Assembly: GCA_905178155.1 (NCBI GenBank)
Contig: CAJINV010000001.1
Coordinates: 1,228,606 to 1,292,605, forward strand
Direction: 5' to 3'
Source: Amoebophrya sp. A120
Taxonomy: Eukaryota > Sar > Dinophyceae > Syndiniales > Amoebophryaceae
DNA: 64,000 nucleotides
In this document: positions 1 through 11,339 of the stretch, in pieces
Position numbering within the stretch: position 1 is the first letter of the stretch
How the letters are laid out: the number at the start of each line of letters is the position of its first letter
The notes under the pieces: model-generated
Told to the model about the DNA's origin: nothing
Database searches by the model: none
What the model saw: the letters and a program-made list of their open reading frames with translations, nothing else
Position numbers and translations under genes: made by a program

Positions 1-3000
1 ACGTGGCCTGTTCACGGTGGGGATCAAAACCTGCAAGTCTCTCCGACCGGGGATCCATACGAAACCGCCGCACTCACCGCACAGCGGTACTGCGACGCCA
101 ACCGGGGCACCTGCCAGGGATTCTATGTGTCGAAGATACCCCACCGCGGGTGGTGGGCTGCTTACGGACTTGGTGCGACTCACAGCTTTCGCTTCATTAG
201 GCCGCTCAGTAGCACGGACAAAATTCAATCGAGCCCGGAGACCTACAAGCCGCAGGTCGGCATGTCGACCGTGTCTGCCGCGTCCTGCTCTACCGGCGGT
301 GTGTATATCAGTGAGCACGGGGCTACTGTGGAATTTGACCTGTACGTGAGAGCGGTGGGTGCCTTGTCTTGCCCGGAGTGGGTTGAAGGCATCGAGAAGC
401 TGGCGGGGGGCACGGACGAAAAACAGGGCTGCGTTATCCTAGGCAAAAACGTCCCCACCCCAAAATCAAGAGAAATCTGCTAGACAAATCAGCCAGCTTT
501 GGTTGATGTCCTGCCTGACAATTTTGGCCTCGTAGCGTGTTCCTGTTTAGCTTCTTCAGCAGCATCACAGATCTAGCCTATCACCCTGATTGGAGCGCGA
601 CAAATTGCGAATCACGGCTAGAAGCATATAAATCGAATGCTTGCTTATGCTTCTCATGGGGCTCCACACGAGAAATATTTTTAGCATGCGCCTCTGCGTT
701 GCAGCTATAGGGTGGGGACGTTTTTGCATAGGATATGCGGACCTGCGTACCAGAACCGCGTGTGCAGCAACAAGGAGAATGGCTACTGCAACGAGGCGAC
801 GGGGCGGTGCGAGGCGACGCCCCCCACTGCGGACGCGGTCGGCCGTGCGTTCGCGGGCACGTACACGCGAACCGAACTGTGGGACTTTTATTCCTACCCT
901 GGCTGCACGGACACCTCTACGGGCTCGTTCACTCACGACGGTCAGGTGTTTGGGAACAAGTGGTTCACGGAGGCCTTTTACAACACGGGTCAGATGGTCC
1001 TGCAGACGGCCGAGGTCCTCAGTTGGGGGGTGTGCGACATCAACACGGACGATATCACAAGGAAAAGTCCCCCCTCTCCATATCAAAAGGAAGTTTCTGT
1101 TGCTGGACTTGCGGATACAAATCAGGTTTGTCTTGCAGTAGAGGACTGCAGGCTCCTGCCAAGCCTGAGTAGAGAGCTTTTGGCCTAGGCGCTTAGCATG
1201 AGAAACGACTATGCTGTAGGCCCAACAGCATCACAAACCGCCTGCATAATGCGGCAAAGCCTGTGGAGTTGTCTTCTTGCAAGACAGACGTGATTTGTGG
1301 TCTCAAAGCAGCAAGACAAATGTCCGGAAACATACTTTTTCGATATGGGGAGGGGGGATTTTTCCTCTCAATAGACGAGCGCGACGAAGTGGAGCGGCGG
1401 GTGGAGGTGCCCTTCGCGGCCGGCCTGCAGTCCATATGGATTGCAAATATGTCTGGGTCTGGAAGAGTACAAACTTGTGATGCGCATTTCAGAACACAGA
1501 AAAATCTCTGATGCATAGATAGCAAAAGCTGCCCACTTTCTGTCACCAAATGGGGCGACATTTGTCATGCGGATTCGGCATTGCGAACGCTTCTCGAAAC
1601 CTGTGTGATGCTAGAGCTTCCATGCCAAACCTTCTACGTCATGCAAAAACAGCATGAGTCCAGACCCAGACACTTTTACATTTGATAGTCCACCTGCGAG
1701 GGCGATTTCCCGGCGTGCTCCAACACCTGTCCCACCGCCTTCAATGGGGTCTGCGAGGATGGAGGCGCGGACGCGGAAGTTGCGGCGAACGCAGCCTTTG
1801 TCGGCGTGGACCCGCCCCGGTCAAAGGGCGGGAACCAGGTCGGCGCGGTATTACAATGAAAAATGCCCCCTCCCCATATCAAAACGGAAATCTGTGATGC
1901 AGATTTGGGGTCACAAATCAGCTTTGTGATGCTAGAAGGCAAAAGATGCGGACTGTAGTGCTGTCTAGCGTGGGAAAGCCTTGCAGCTCCAGGATGACAG
2001 GAGGCAACTGGAAGTGGGAAACAGCATGACAGATTACCTGCAATTTAGGCCGCAGCTTAGTCTCTTGGCCCTCTAGCAATACAAGTCCATTTGTGTACTC
2101 AAATACAGCATCACAAATTCGCGCATCTTCCGTTTCCGATATGGGGTGGGGGCTTTTTTCACTTTGATACGCGGTCAAGTTTCGCTGCCCCCGCGGTACC
2201 GACTGCGCGGACTGCGGGGTGCGCGCGGGCGTGTGGCGGCGCGTGTTCCACAGCCGCCTGGAGTGCGGGATGGACCCCGACCCGGTCACGAGCCAGGCGA
2301 GCATGAGCCAGGAACTGGAAACCGTCTTCGGGGGCACCAATCACGACACGTACGACTACTACGCGCGGGTGCGCATCTGCCGCCGGGGCGCGTGGCGGGT
2401 GCACCCACACCTGGAGGGGGAGTTTCCCGGGGACTGCCTGGAAACGCTGGCCACCCTGAACGTGGGGCACCACCTGGGCTCGTGGCCGGGCGTAGTGCCG
2501 GCCTTCCACGGGATCCAGGATGGGGCGCTCCCCCCCGCTTCGCCCACGGAAGTTTGCTCGGTGAACTGCCTCGCCGCGCACCCGGACCTGGGCAAGCTCG
2601 ACATGGGGGGGACCGCCGGCGCGGCCCAGACGCACGCGTACCAGCAGCCGGTGCACCAATGGCGCGCCAGCAAGCGGGTACGGCCCATGACCTTTGGCGC
2701 GAACGCGGACACGCTGATGAAGCATCTGGTGTACGACAAGAAGCAGTCGAGTCTGTACGAGAACGGCCTGTACGACGGCGGCTCCAGCAGCAGCCTGCGC
2801 GTCACGTACGGCTCCACCACGCAGTGCGCGGCCAATGTCCCCACCGGGTTTGCGGAGGCGGCGTGGGGCGTGACGGCCGCACCCGCGTTGCCGCTGCACG
2901 CCCCCGTTGACGCGGAGGACGACTCGGTCGCGGTCTACCTGTCCTGCCCCTCCGGGTACCCGGCCACCACCGCCAGCCCCCGCGCGAGCTGCACGGCAGC

Positions 3001-6000
3001 GGGGACCTGCCGTCCTGGGGAATTGATCGGCACCCTGCCGTGGTACGCGGAGGCTGCGGAGACGAAGTTTTATCTCACCTACCGGTACGACGCCTACCTG
3101 GGCACGACGGGAAACGATTGCGTGACGAACGCGGACTACGTGCGCGACACCATCGCCCCGAAGATCAAACAGGGGCTGGTACAGTTTGTGAAATCGCAGA
3201 CGTTTGACCAAACTTCTGGGGCAGTCGACAGTTACGTCTCCATGTACCACGACGCCGCCGCCGGCCAGCTCCTCGATGACGAGACCGCGATCTTTCCCGC
3301 GCTCTTTTCCCTCCGGTTCGACTCCACGTGCGAGAGCGTGAGCCTCGGCAACACCCCGGCGGCCCGCGAGTACTACGGCGTTCTGCATGTGGGCCCGTTT
3401 AACTCGGAGCGGGACGCGCTAGTTGTCAAAGCCGTCCTGGACGGCGCCTCGCAAGGCACCCCGCGGTACGTGCAGCGGCTGCACACGGCCGCGAAGTCCG
3501 CCGTGGAGACGCAGGTGGAGAGCGCCGCGCCCTCCCTGGCCTTCAGCCACGGTGTCACGGCGCTGCAGTCGAACGGGGTCGGGGACGTGCCGGCCTTGAC
3601 GGCGATTCCGAAGTGGGACGCGTCCGCCTACGACCCGGACCCGAAGTACGCGGCCTTCCAGACAAACGCGGCCGGGGTGGGCGACTACGCGGTTCGGTGG
3701 AAGCTCGGCCTGTTCATGCGGTTGCCGTCCGAGATTTGCCCGACGAGCGACGATTCAGGCGCCCGCGCGAAGCTCGAGAAGCCCCTCGCGTACGCGGTTT
3801 ACAACTTTTTGCGCGAGTTCGGGCAGGGGAAGAAGCAACAGGCGGGGAAGCCGGAGGCGGTCAGGGCGCTGAGCTACCTCACGCAGAGCGACGTGCGGCT
3901 TGCGGAGTGCGACTGCGAGGCGGTCGCCGCGGGAACCAAGGCGTGGCAGTTTTTCACCGTGGAAGTCTTTGGCCTGATAAACGGGGCGGACGCAGCGAAC
4001 CTGGCGGGCTTGTTCGCGCTCGCGGACGGCGTTGGCGCCTCCGAAACGGTGCAAAAAGCGTTGGTGCAGGGGTTGGAAGCCCACCTCACGACGTATCTCA
4101 GTGGTCTGGCCGCGGATATGTACCCCCCGGCGCTCCTGCCCGTGGTGCAGACTGACTTTAAGACTGGTGGCATGTTCGACTTTTACGATGCGCAAAGTTT
4201 CGGAAACACGGACGTTCAGAACCCCAGCGTGTACCAGCAGCTCGTCACCACCTCCACCTCGACCTATCACGCGCGAAAATTATGCTCTCACCGCGTGTGA
4301 TCGTACTTGTTGAAGGAGATTTTTTTTGATGTTGGAGCATTTGCATTTGCTTTTCGAAGAAATCTCTTGACAGGCCAGGTGGGCCACGACCCATTTACTT
4401 ATTACCTTCGAATGGCGAGCAGCTTTGTCCGGCTCCTACAACTAGTGGTTCGTGATTAGGATCGTGCATGTACAACACTGCCGACTTTGAAAGTGCCGAC
4501 TTCTTGAAATTCGGTAGGTGGTGATCGGTTTGTGGTCCTGTAGCTCCACTTTTGTACACAGTGGAGCATGAGGACCACAGGGCTATTACCACCAACGCGA
4601 GTTTATTGCGTGTGGTCTGGGGTAAGACTAGAAGTGAACTCGATTTGTTCCTTCGGGTATCATGGGGTGAGAATATTTTTTCGTGTGACATTATGAGTAC
4701 GACAACGACCACGACTACGACGACAACGGTACTGGCCATCACGACTACCACGACGACCACAGTAGGTGCGGGAAGCGGCAGCACAACGACCGGTGGAACC
4801 GGGAGTGGGAGCACAACGACCGGTGGAACCGGGAGCGGCAGCACAACGACTGGCGGCACCGGGAGCGGCAGCACAACGACCGGTGGAACCGGGAGTGGGA
4901 GCACAACGACTGGCGGCACCGGGAGCGGCAGCACAACGACCGGTGGAACCGGGAGTGGGAGCACAACGACTGGCGGCACCGGGAGCGGCAGCACAACGAC
5001 CGGTGGAACCGGGAGTGGGAGCACAACGACTGGCGGCACCGGGAGCGGCAGCACAACGACCGGTGGAACCGGGAGTGGGAGCACAACGACTGGCGGCACC
5101 GGGAGCGGCAGCACAACGACCGGTGGAACCGGGAGTGGGAGCACAACGACTGGCGGCACCGGGAGCGGCAGCACAACGACCGGTGGAACCGGGAGTGGGA
5201 GCACAACGACTGGCGGCACCGGGAGCGGCAGCACAACGACCGGTGGAACCGGGAGTGGGAGCACAACGACTGGCGGCACCGGGAGCGGCAGCACAACGAC
5301 CGGTGGAACCGGGAGTGGGAGCACAACGACTGGCGGCACCGGGAGCGGCAGCACAACGACCGGTGGAACCGGGAGTGGGAGCACAACGACTGGCGGCACC
5401 GGGAGCGGCAGCACAACGACCGGTGGAACCGGGAGTGGGAGCACAACGACTGGCGGCACCGGGAGCGGCAGCACAACGACCGGTGGAACCGGGAGTGGGA
5501 GCACAACGACTGGCGGCACCGGGAGCGGCAGCACAACGACCGGTGGAACCGGGAGTGGGAGCACAACGACTGGCGGCACCGGGAGCGGCAGCACAACGAC
5601 CGGTGGAACCGGGAGTGGGAGCACAACGACTGGCGGCACCGGGAGCGGCAGCACAACGACCGGTGGAACCGGGAGTGGGAGCACAACGACTGGCGGCACC
5701 GGGAGCGGCAGCACAACGACCGGTGGAACCGGGAGTGGGAGCACAACGACTGGCGGCACCGGGAGCGGCAGCACAACGACCGGTGGAACCGGGAGTGGGA
5801 GCACAACGACTGGCGGCACCGGGAGCGGCAGCACAACGACCGGTGGCACCGGGAGTGGGAGCACAACGACCGGCGGCACCGGGAGCGGCAGCACAACGAC
5901 CGGTGGCACCGGGAGTGGGAGCACAACGACCGGCGGCACCGGGAGCGGCAGCACGACGACCGGTGACACGACCGGGGGCGGCAGCACGACGACCGGTGAC

Positions 6001-8657
6001 ACGACCGAGGGCGGCACTGGAGCCGGAAGCACGGGTGGTGGTGCAAGTGGAGGTGGTAGCGGCAGCGGCACTGACGACGGGGGTACTACGTCGCCTCAGC
6101 TCCCCACACTGGGGGCCGTGCTCGAGGGAAACAGCTGGCTGAACCTCGAGTTCTGTGGGCGTGACGTGGACGACCTGTGTCGCGCGACGCCCGAGATCTG
6201 GCCTCCGGTGGCGAAAGCCCTCTCGGACTTTCTGGGCATCGACCGGGACCGCATCGAGTTGGTGGACAGCTCCTGCGACAGCTTGCTACCCGGAACCACG
6301 ATCCGCGTCGGCGAGACTCTGTCTCTGACCAGCAATGTCCTAAGCAGCGACTTGAGCGGCTTGTCCTTGTCGCTCCGCGAGCTGCAAACCCCCAGCCTTC
6401 CGGCGAGCCTCGCCAGCATTCCGGCGAATCTGCAGGCCGCCGCGACCTCGCAGACGGCGAATGCTCTGCAGTCCTCCGCCGCAGGAGCTCTGGCCGCCGC
6501 CAATATCCCGGCGGGAATTGAAGAAGCCCCCAGCTTTGCCGGCGTGACGGCCGTGGTCAAAGCCGCAGCAGAGGAGACTGTTGCGACGCCCGGGGTGACG
6601 GCCCGCATCCCAAGCGCTGAGGAGCTTCCCACACTGCTCACGCGTCTGCAGCTCACGGCCCCGACGAACCTGGACTACACTCTGCCTTCTTGCTTGGCCA
6701 AGTTCCAGCGGACGACCCTGATTGTGCCTTTCAAGTACCGCATCACCGGCTTTCCCACCACCGCGGAAGCGCATGCGGCGGCGAACCAGCTGTGCACCGC
6801 CGCAGCCGACTTGGCGGCTCAGGTCAGTGAAGCGGTAGGGATCCTCTGGGGCATGAACGAAAACTACCTGGGGCTGATGTTTGCAGCGCTGGGCAAAGCG
6901 TGCACCAATGTGGCGGAGCACTTTACCGTCAGCACGGCTCCCTACGGGAGTGTCGCGACGAACGACCTGGGCGGCGACGAGGACGCCGGGGTTTGGTTGG
7001 CGGTCGCCTTTGTGTCCGTCTTCGCCTTCCTGCTGTGTCTCGCGGGAGGGTACCTGTTGCGTTCCCTGGCCGAGTCGGAGCGTTCCCTGACGGTCTTGCA
7101 GGCCCAGCTGCGGGCGACGCAGCGCGCGAGTTCGGCGGGTTCGCGCGGTTCCAAGGGGTCGCACGGTTCCGTCGGGTCGGAGGGGTACTACGATTCGTAC
7201 GACCACGTGCCTGTGCCAATTCCGAAGGAACACCAGCATCATTTGAAGCATGCGGTACCCGTCTCCTCGGGTTCTGCGTACAACGCGAGCATGAGTGTGC
7301 TGGAGATGGCCGAGATGGTGGCGCAAGCGACAACGAAGTCGGTGGGAGACCGGCGTTCGGTGGTCGCACGGAAAAGCAAGGACCTCTTGGTCTACCCGCT
7401 GCCATCGAAACACAGCTTGGAATCGTTGATGAGTGAGCCCGACCGGCGCACGAGGCAACCCACTTCCAGAGCAACGGACGGCGTGGCCTCGATGAAGTCT
7501 CTCGCGCAGCGATTTGAATCGGTCAAAAAGAAGTCCCGGCCGCAAATGCAGGAACCGCCGCGGGCAACCGACCACTACGTGTACCGAGGGTCGCACTTGG
7601 AGCACGACACGTCCTCTGACGACGAGGACCCGAAGCGGCAAAGCAAGAAACACAGTCGTGCGGCCGATTCGGCGGAGAAAACTGCGTGGTCACCGAACAC
7701 GTTGCGAAAGAAACACATCAATCCGGGCAAGACGACTTCTGCGTTGTCCGCCGAACAAAAGCCCCGGGAAAGCGCGAATCATCGCGGGCAGGCCTACTAC
7801 ATGCGCCAAAACACCAGCACCATGAGACAAAAGCGGACGAACAAGTTGAAGAAGGCAGTGGGGATATCGCGAGGAAAAAGGATCCCTCCTGTCCCCATAC
7901 TGGAACGGCTTGCAGCTTCTGAAAATTTGCGATGCGAATTTGTAGGCACAACTCGTGTCTGTCTTGCAAGAAGGCAAATGATGCGGAAAGTTCGCCGCTT
8001 TTTGTTGTGTGCAGCCGGTTTGTGATCATGTTATTAGACCTTCAGGGTAGAAGACGTCTGCCATGGTAGTACTAAGTGCCTACCTGCTCAAAGCATCCCT
8101 GCCCAACAGCCTCTGGCGCTGCCTGCAGTCCTCTACTGCAAGATCGAAAGATGATTTGGGTGCACAAACCGTCCCGCATCACAGATTTCCGTTTTCAGTT
8201 GGGCCGGGGGGATTTTCCATTTCGATAGGCGACCGCGCGCGCATCCCCGAGGGGCGTGCGGAACTTCGGCGCGGGGCCGGAGGGTGAGTCGGGGGAAGAT
8301 TCCTACCAAGTGGATTTTGCCGCTTACGACGAACGTGCTGATGTGCTTCGAAGTACTTCTTTCCGTGGTGAAGATGACGACTGGTACTATGACGTTCCCG
8401 CGTTTGAGCCCCCTCGCAGAACAAGCAAGCGTGCCTTGTCGTCGCGCGTGCGTGCATCAAACGAAACGGAGTACTATGACGCGAAACGGAGTACTAAGAC
8501 GCGCGAAACGGCATACCATAGCGCAGACGAGGTGGCCGCGACACCGGAAGCCGTACCGCACTCTGCTCGCCGCAGCAAAAGCAGCAGGACCCCGCGAGCT
8601 CGGGGGCCCTCCAGCGAGCGTCTGGCAAGGTCAAAGAAGCAAGCAAATTACTCCTAA
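1..8657 (+). CDS. Giant Cys-rich, Thr/Gly-repeat single-pass membrane protein, 5' partial
   Basis: The frame is open from base 1, so the start lies upstream. Exons inferred from reading frame: 1-434, 741-1052, 1379-1434, 1693-1848, 2175-4264, 4696-7864, 8233-8657, about 2,210 codons. Each gap is an introner, and removing element plus one TSD keeps the frame every time. Order of the product: a cysteine-rich first part (to about residue 320); a large mostly hydrophilic ectodomain (to about 1015); a Thr stretch and about 39 copies of the ten-residue unit GSGSTTTGGT; a second ectodomain with several Cys; one transmembrane segment at about 6991-7059 (WLAVAFVSVFAFLLCLAG); then a basic, Ser/Tyr-rich cytosolic tail. 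It is probably a surface or mucin-like glycoprotein with many possible O-glycosylation sites. I recognise no enzyme domain. The join at 4264/4696 rests on a decayed introner, so two genes (ending 4300; starting near 4552) remain possible. Confidence 0.7.
435..735 (+). mobile_element. Introner, family B
   Basis: The left end TATCCTAGGCAAAAACGTCC matches the reverse complement of the right end at about 711-735. Near-perfect TSD TGCGT (430-434) / TGCGG (736-740). Removing 435-740 joins GC-V to PAYQNRVC in frame. It carries in-frame stops, so it must be spliced. Confidence 0.85.
1053..1373 (+). mobile_element. Introner, family C
   Basis: TIR core CCCCCCTCTCCATATC at the left and GATATGGGGAGGGGGG at the right. 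Perfect 5-bp TSD GACGA at 1048-1052 and 1374-1378. Excision of 1053-1378 gives NTD-ERDEVERR in frame. Confidence 0.9.
1435..1687 (+). mobile_element. Introner, family A
   Basis: Left TIR with TGTCTGGGTCTGG, right TIR with CCAGACCCAGACA. Perfect TSD GTCCA at 1430-1434 and 1688-1692. Excision yields LQS-TCEGDFPAC in frame. The exon between this element and the previous one is only 56 nt. Confidence 0.9.
1849..2169 (+). mobile_element. Introner, family C
   Basis: TIR core GCCCCCTCCCCATATC / GATATGGGGTGGGGGC. Perfect TSD CGCGG at 1844-1848 and 2170-2174. Excision joins QVGA-VKFRCPRG in frame. Confidence 0.9.
4265..4695 (+). mobile_element. Probable decayed introner (or intron) in the giant gene
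   Basis: The left end TATCACGCGCGAAAATTATG and the reverse complement of about 4671-4695 share a gapped TCAC-CGAAAA-CTCACC pattern, which looks like a worn TIR. No clear TSD is left. Removing 4265-4695 joins TTSTST to STTTTTT in frame, linking two Thr-rich stretches. Stops at 4298 and beyond argue that the segment is not coding. Confidence 0.45.
4771..5968 (+). repeat. Coding minisatellite, 60-bp higher-order unit
   Basis: About 39 tandem 30-bp units encode the decapeptide GSGSTTTGGT. Two 30-bp versions that differ only at synonymous sites alternate, making a 60-bp unit. From 4861 to 5820 there are 16 consecutive 60-bp copies with no visible difference. The edges (4801-4860 and 5821-5990) hold variants. 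The pattern fits recent amplification or gene conversion of a dimeric unit with the reading frame kept. The copy number in an assembly may be collapsed. Confidence 0.95.
7865..8227 (+). mobile_element. Introner, family C, imperfect TSD
   Basis: TIRs of family C at both ends (7872-7905; about 8195-8227), more worn than in other copies. TSD GGGGA (7860-7864) / GGCGA (8228-8232), 4 of 5 matching. Excision of 7865-8232 joins KAVG to TARASPRG in the frame that stays open to 8657. Confidence 0.8.
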
Positions 8658-9077
8658 ACTAGTGCTGGCGGGCGGCGCCGGGACGCGACTTAAGTACTTT
8701 GAAGGATGAAATTGATATTTAGGAAAACCGAAATGAAGCAGGTGTTTATTATTTACCGTTACCGGCGACCATCAATTTTGACACTATTATTTTTATTTCT
8801 CGGGAATTTGAAAGAACGTACAAGTTAAATCATGGCTGTCTAATCATGTTTTGCATTTTTCAATCTACTTTGCTTTTTTCTCCGTATTCTTGTCATTGAT
8901 TGCCTAATCTTTTCGCTTTAAATTTGCACATAAAAAAATTCGTTTTTGTTTCTTCCTGTCGGTTGGATTACGTGGCAGGAAGAGGAGCTTTTGAGCTGGT
9001 TGTGTGAAACTAATTTATATTTATTATTTTGAGCACAACAAATGAGAATGTGAATTACGATGTTGACCACAGTGTAG
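8658..9077. other. Intergenic, AT-rich
   Basis: No supported gene. AT-rich sequence with T and A runs, probably the 3' UTR of the giant gene and spacer. Confidence 0.6.
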
Positions 9078-9134
9078 AAGCATGACAATACCGTAACCAG
9101 CTCCAGGTCCAGCTCCTTTTTGTTTGTTTACATT
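9078..9134 (+). repeat. 57-bp direct repeat, left copy
   Basis: Identical over 57 bp to 10335-10391, starting AAGCATGACAATACCGTAAC. The pair brackets the OTU/RNase H relic. It could be a long target duplication or parts of a tandemly repeated retroelement. Confidence 0.9.
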
Positions 9135-10131
9135 GACCCGCGCCGGTGCGTCGGGGAGGGCAACAAGGAATCCGGAGCAACGTCGGGATTCTGGACGGGC
9201 AGAAAATGAGCCGAACCCGAAAGGGGCCGCCAACCAGCAGGAGCAAGATAAGGGATCGGTACCAGAACCGCCTCTCCAAAATGCAAAGCGACTGGAAGTT
9301 AAGGGGGTTTCGCGGGAGAAGCTGTTGGAGCTGCTGGCCAAGCAGGACCAGTGGGCCGACGCACAATGGGTTTTGAACCATGTTTACCAAAAATTGCGCA
9401 TCACGGGAGGGGACGTGAAGGCGTTGATTGGAGAGACCGTGATCCAGTTTCAGCGCCGCCGAAGAAAGGCCAACCCCCTCACCGCCGCCGAAAAGCAGGA
9501 ACTGAAGGACACACTCGAAAGAGCCCGGGACGGGCTGGCACACTTGCAGACTTCGTCGGAGTTCTCAACGCATGTACGCGACACGCTGGGCATTCCCCCA
9601 GCGAAACTTGGGGCGGCCTACGATCGGCGCCCGAACTGGATCTTCCGGGACGTCCAGGAGGGCCTATGGAACACAGAAACCGGAGGCGGAGTTCTGCAAA
9701 TACGAGAGTGCGGATCTGATGGGGCGTGCTTATGCCACAGCATCTGCTTCCAGCTGGGGAAGCGAACTACGTGGACGCCCGACGCCCTCCGCAGGGCGGT
9801 GGTCGAATATTTTGGCCAAAACAGAAAGGAAGAACACGCGGGGGGGAAAACGATAGAAGATATCCTGCTAGTGGAAGAACGACCAGCAGGGGCAACGGAG
9901 GGCAGCTCGATAGACGAAATTTTGGCGCTGCTCCGAGAGCGGCGCACCTGGGCGGGGGAAATCGAGATCACGGTGCTGTCGAAGCTACTCGGAAAGGACA
10001 TCCGAGTTTACACCCGCTGGCACGGGAAGGGAGGTCCCTCGCAACCTTCTGACCCGCCTGCAAAGACTGGCGGCACGGTATACACAAATCACCTTGATGC
10101 ATGTCCCCGCCCATGCCGGGTGCGAGGATAA
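9124..10131 (+). pseudogene. Retroelement relic with OTU-like cysteine protease domain
   Basis: A 335-codon open frame without any ATG; its first codon is TTG inside the direct repeat. Around 9706-10020 the product resembles an OTU deubiquitinase: a catalytic-type block GSDGACLCHSI (Cys after Asp-Gly) followed about 80 residues later by WAGEIEITVLSKLLGKDIRV, the usual W-G-E-x-E...I-x-V block. The C-terminal His region is lost or out of frame. OTU domains occur in several retrotransposon polyproteins. A different frame just downstream holds an RNase H tail, so this looks like a broken polyprotein and not a cellular gene. Confidence 0.65.
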
Positions 10132-10342
10132 CGAGGTGGCGGACTGCCTTTGCGACCTGGCCCACCACCACGCATCCCCGGAGGACGAAGAGACGGAAGC
10201 GCCACCGCTGTCGCATGAAGAACTGAAAGCAGCGGTGGGGCACTTACTCGAAGAGGACGAGCAGGCCGCCCTTCGGGACCTGCGTGCGGAATCCTCCCAG
10301 TCGTGCCGCATCCTCCTCGACCTGCAGTGGAACCAAGCATGA
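10040..10342 (+). pseudogene. RNase H C-terminal fragment of the same retroelement
   Basis: This frame is shifted relative to the OTU frame. It reads ITLMHVPAHAGCEDNEVADC, which fits the end of retroelement RNase H (H-x-G-x-x-x-N-E-x-A-D). The first three catalytic carboxylates and any reverse transcriptase are absent here. The stop codon lies inside the right direct repeat. Confidence 0.65.
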
Positions 10343-10391
10343 CAATACCGTAACCAGCTCCAGGTCCAGCTCCTTTTTGTTTGTTTACATT
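10335..10391 (+). repeat. 57-bp direct repeat, right copy
   Basis: Identical to 9078-9134. It is followed by a low-complexity TTACAT/TTTGTTTG tract up to about 10445. Confidence 0.9.
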
Positions 10392-11339
10392 ACATTCTAC
10401 TTCTTTACATTACATAGCTTTGTTTGTTTGTTTACATTACATAGCTGCCGGACCAGAAAGTTCACAGAGGGTCGCTTCACACTCTTGCTCGTCCGTACAA
10501 TCGTTTGAGTGGATCGCTTTCCAGGTGTCACGATCAAAAATCGAGCGTCACGAACCCCAGACACAGGGCAGAGAGTGTCTGCGGAAACAAACCAGTTCAG
10601 TGCGCCTTTCAGTAGTAATCCCCTAAGGTCTGGTCTGCTAATCCAGGCGGTAGGAAATTCATATTATCGCACTTGGTTTCTAAACATTTTCTCTTGACCT
10701 ACGACGGTAGTCCGTCTAATAGTTATCCCATTACTTAGGTGGCGCCGCTTGTGGTTGTCACGAGGTGGCTCGCACCTCCCTGGAGTGAGAGAAGGTTCGT
10801 TACCAGGCTTCAGCACCTTTCGTCTGGCTTGGGCTCCTGGTGCTGCGTTCACCGTTGGGAGTATAATAACATAAGAACATAAGCCTGGCTGCACTGGCAG
10901 CCGACCTTACGCGCACCATCAGAAGTGCGGAACTGGCCGGCCTTTGTGGTGTCTCACCATCAGAAGTGCGAACCACGAGGGCCGGGGCGTGCCACCTATC
11001 ACTATCACTATCACAAAGTGAATCGTGTATGTATGTATTACATAGCTGCCAAAAAGTGCGACCAGCTGCGACGATTATGTGGTGTTCGTCTCTATCCGCA
11101 ACAGTTGGTGACAGCAGGATGCCCACGACTTGGCGGTTTGACGCCAACGGATCAATGATTCTGTGCCACTTTTTAGTGCGATGGAGAATGCTTGCGCTTG
11201 TAATGCCTTGGGAATTTCTTTCTTCCTGCCATGATCTTGATCTTTTGGTAAAAATATAATAAACGCTCTGCAAAGCGCGTTCTCGTGGGCGGTGGTCCAA
11301 TTATTATTTTTTTGCGCGTGGTGACATACAACGTATGAG
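10392..11339. other. Intergenic, short repeats only
   Basis: No supported gene. It holds repeated TTACATTACATAGCTGCC-like strings, a direct repeat CACCATCAGAAGTGCG (about 10915 and 10957) and a short CACTAT tandem near 11000. Confidence 0.6.

Noticed and set aside
2159-3388. Minus-strand frame of 409 codons
   Set aside because: Shadow of the GC-rich + strand exon; no domain, and the + frame joins cleanly to its neighbours.
4771-5968. CRISPR-like array of regular repeats
   Set aside because: Units are contiguous without unique spacers, keep the reading frame and encode GSGSTTTGGT. It is a coding minisatellite.
4395-6071. Long minus-strand frame (558 codons, Val/Pro/Leu repeat)
   Set aside because: It is the mirror of the repeat on the other strand; flanking exons and the membrane protein frame are on the + strand.
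9078-10391. LTR retrotransposon with 57-bp LTRs
   Set aside because: The repeats are far too short for LTRs and show no TG...CA ends, primer site or gag/pol order.
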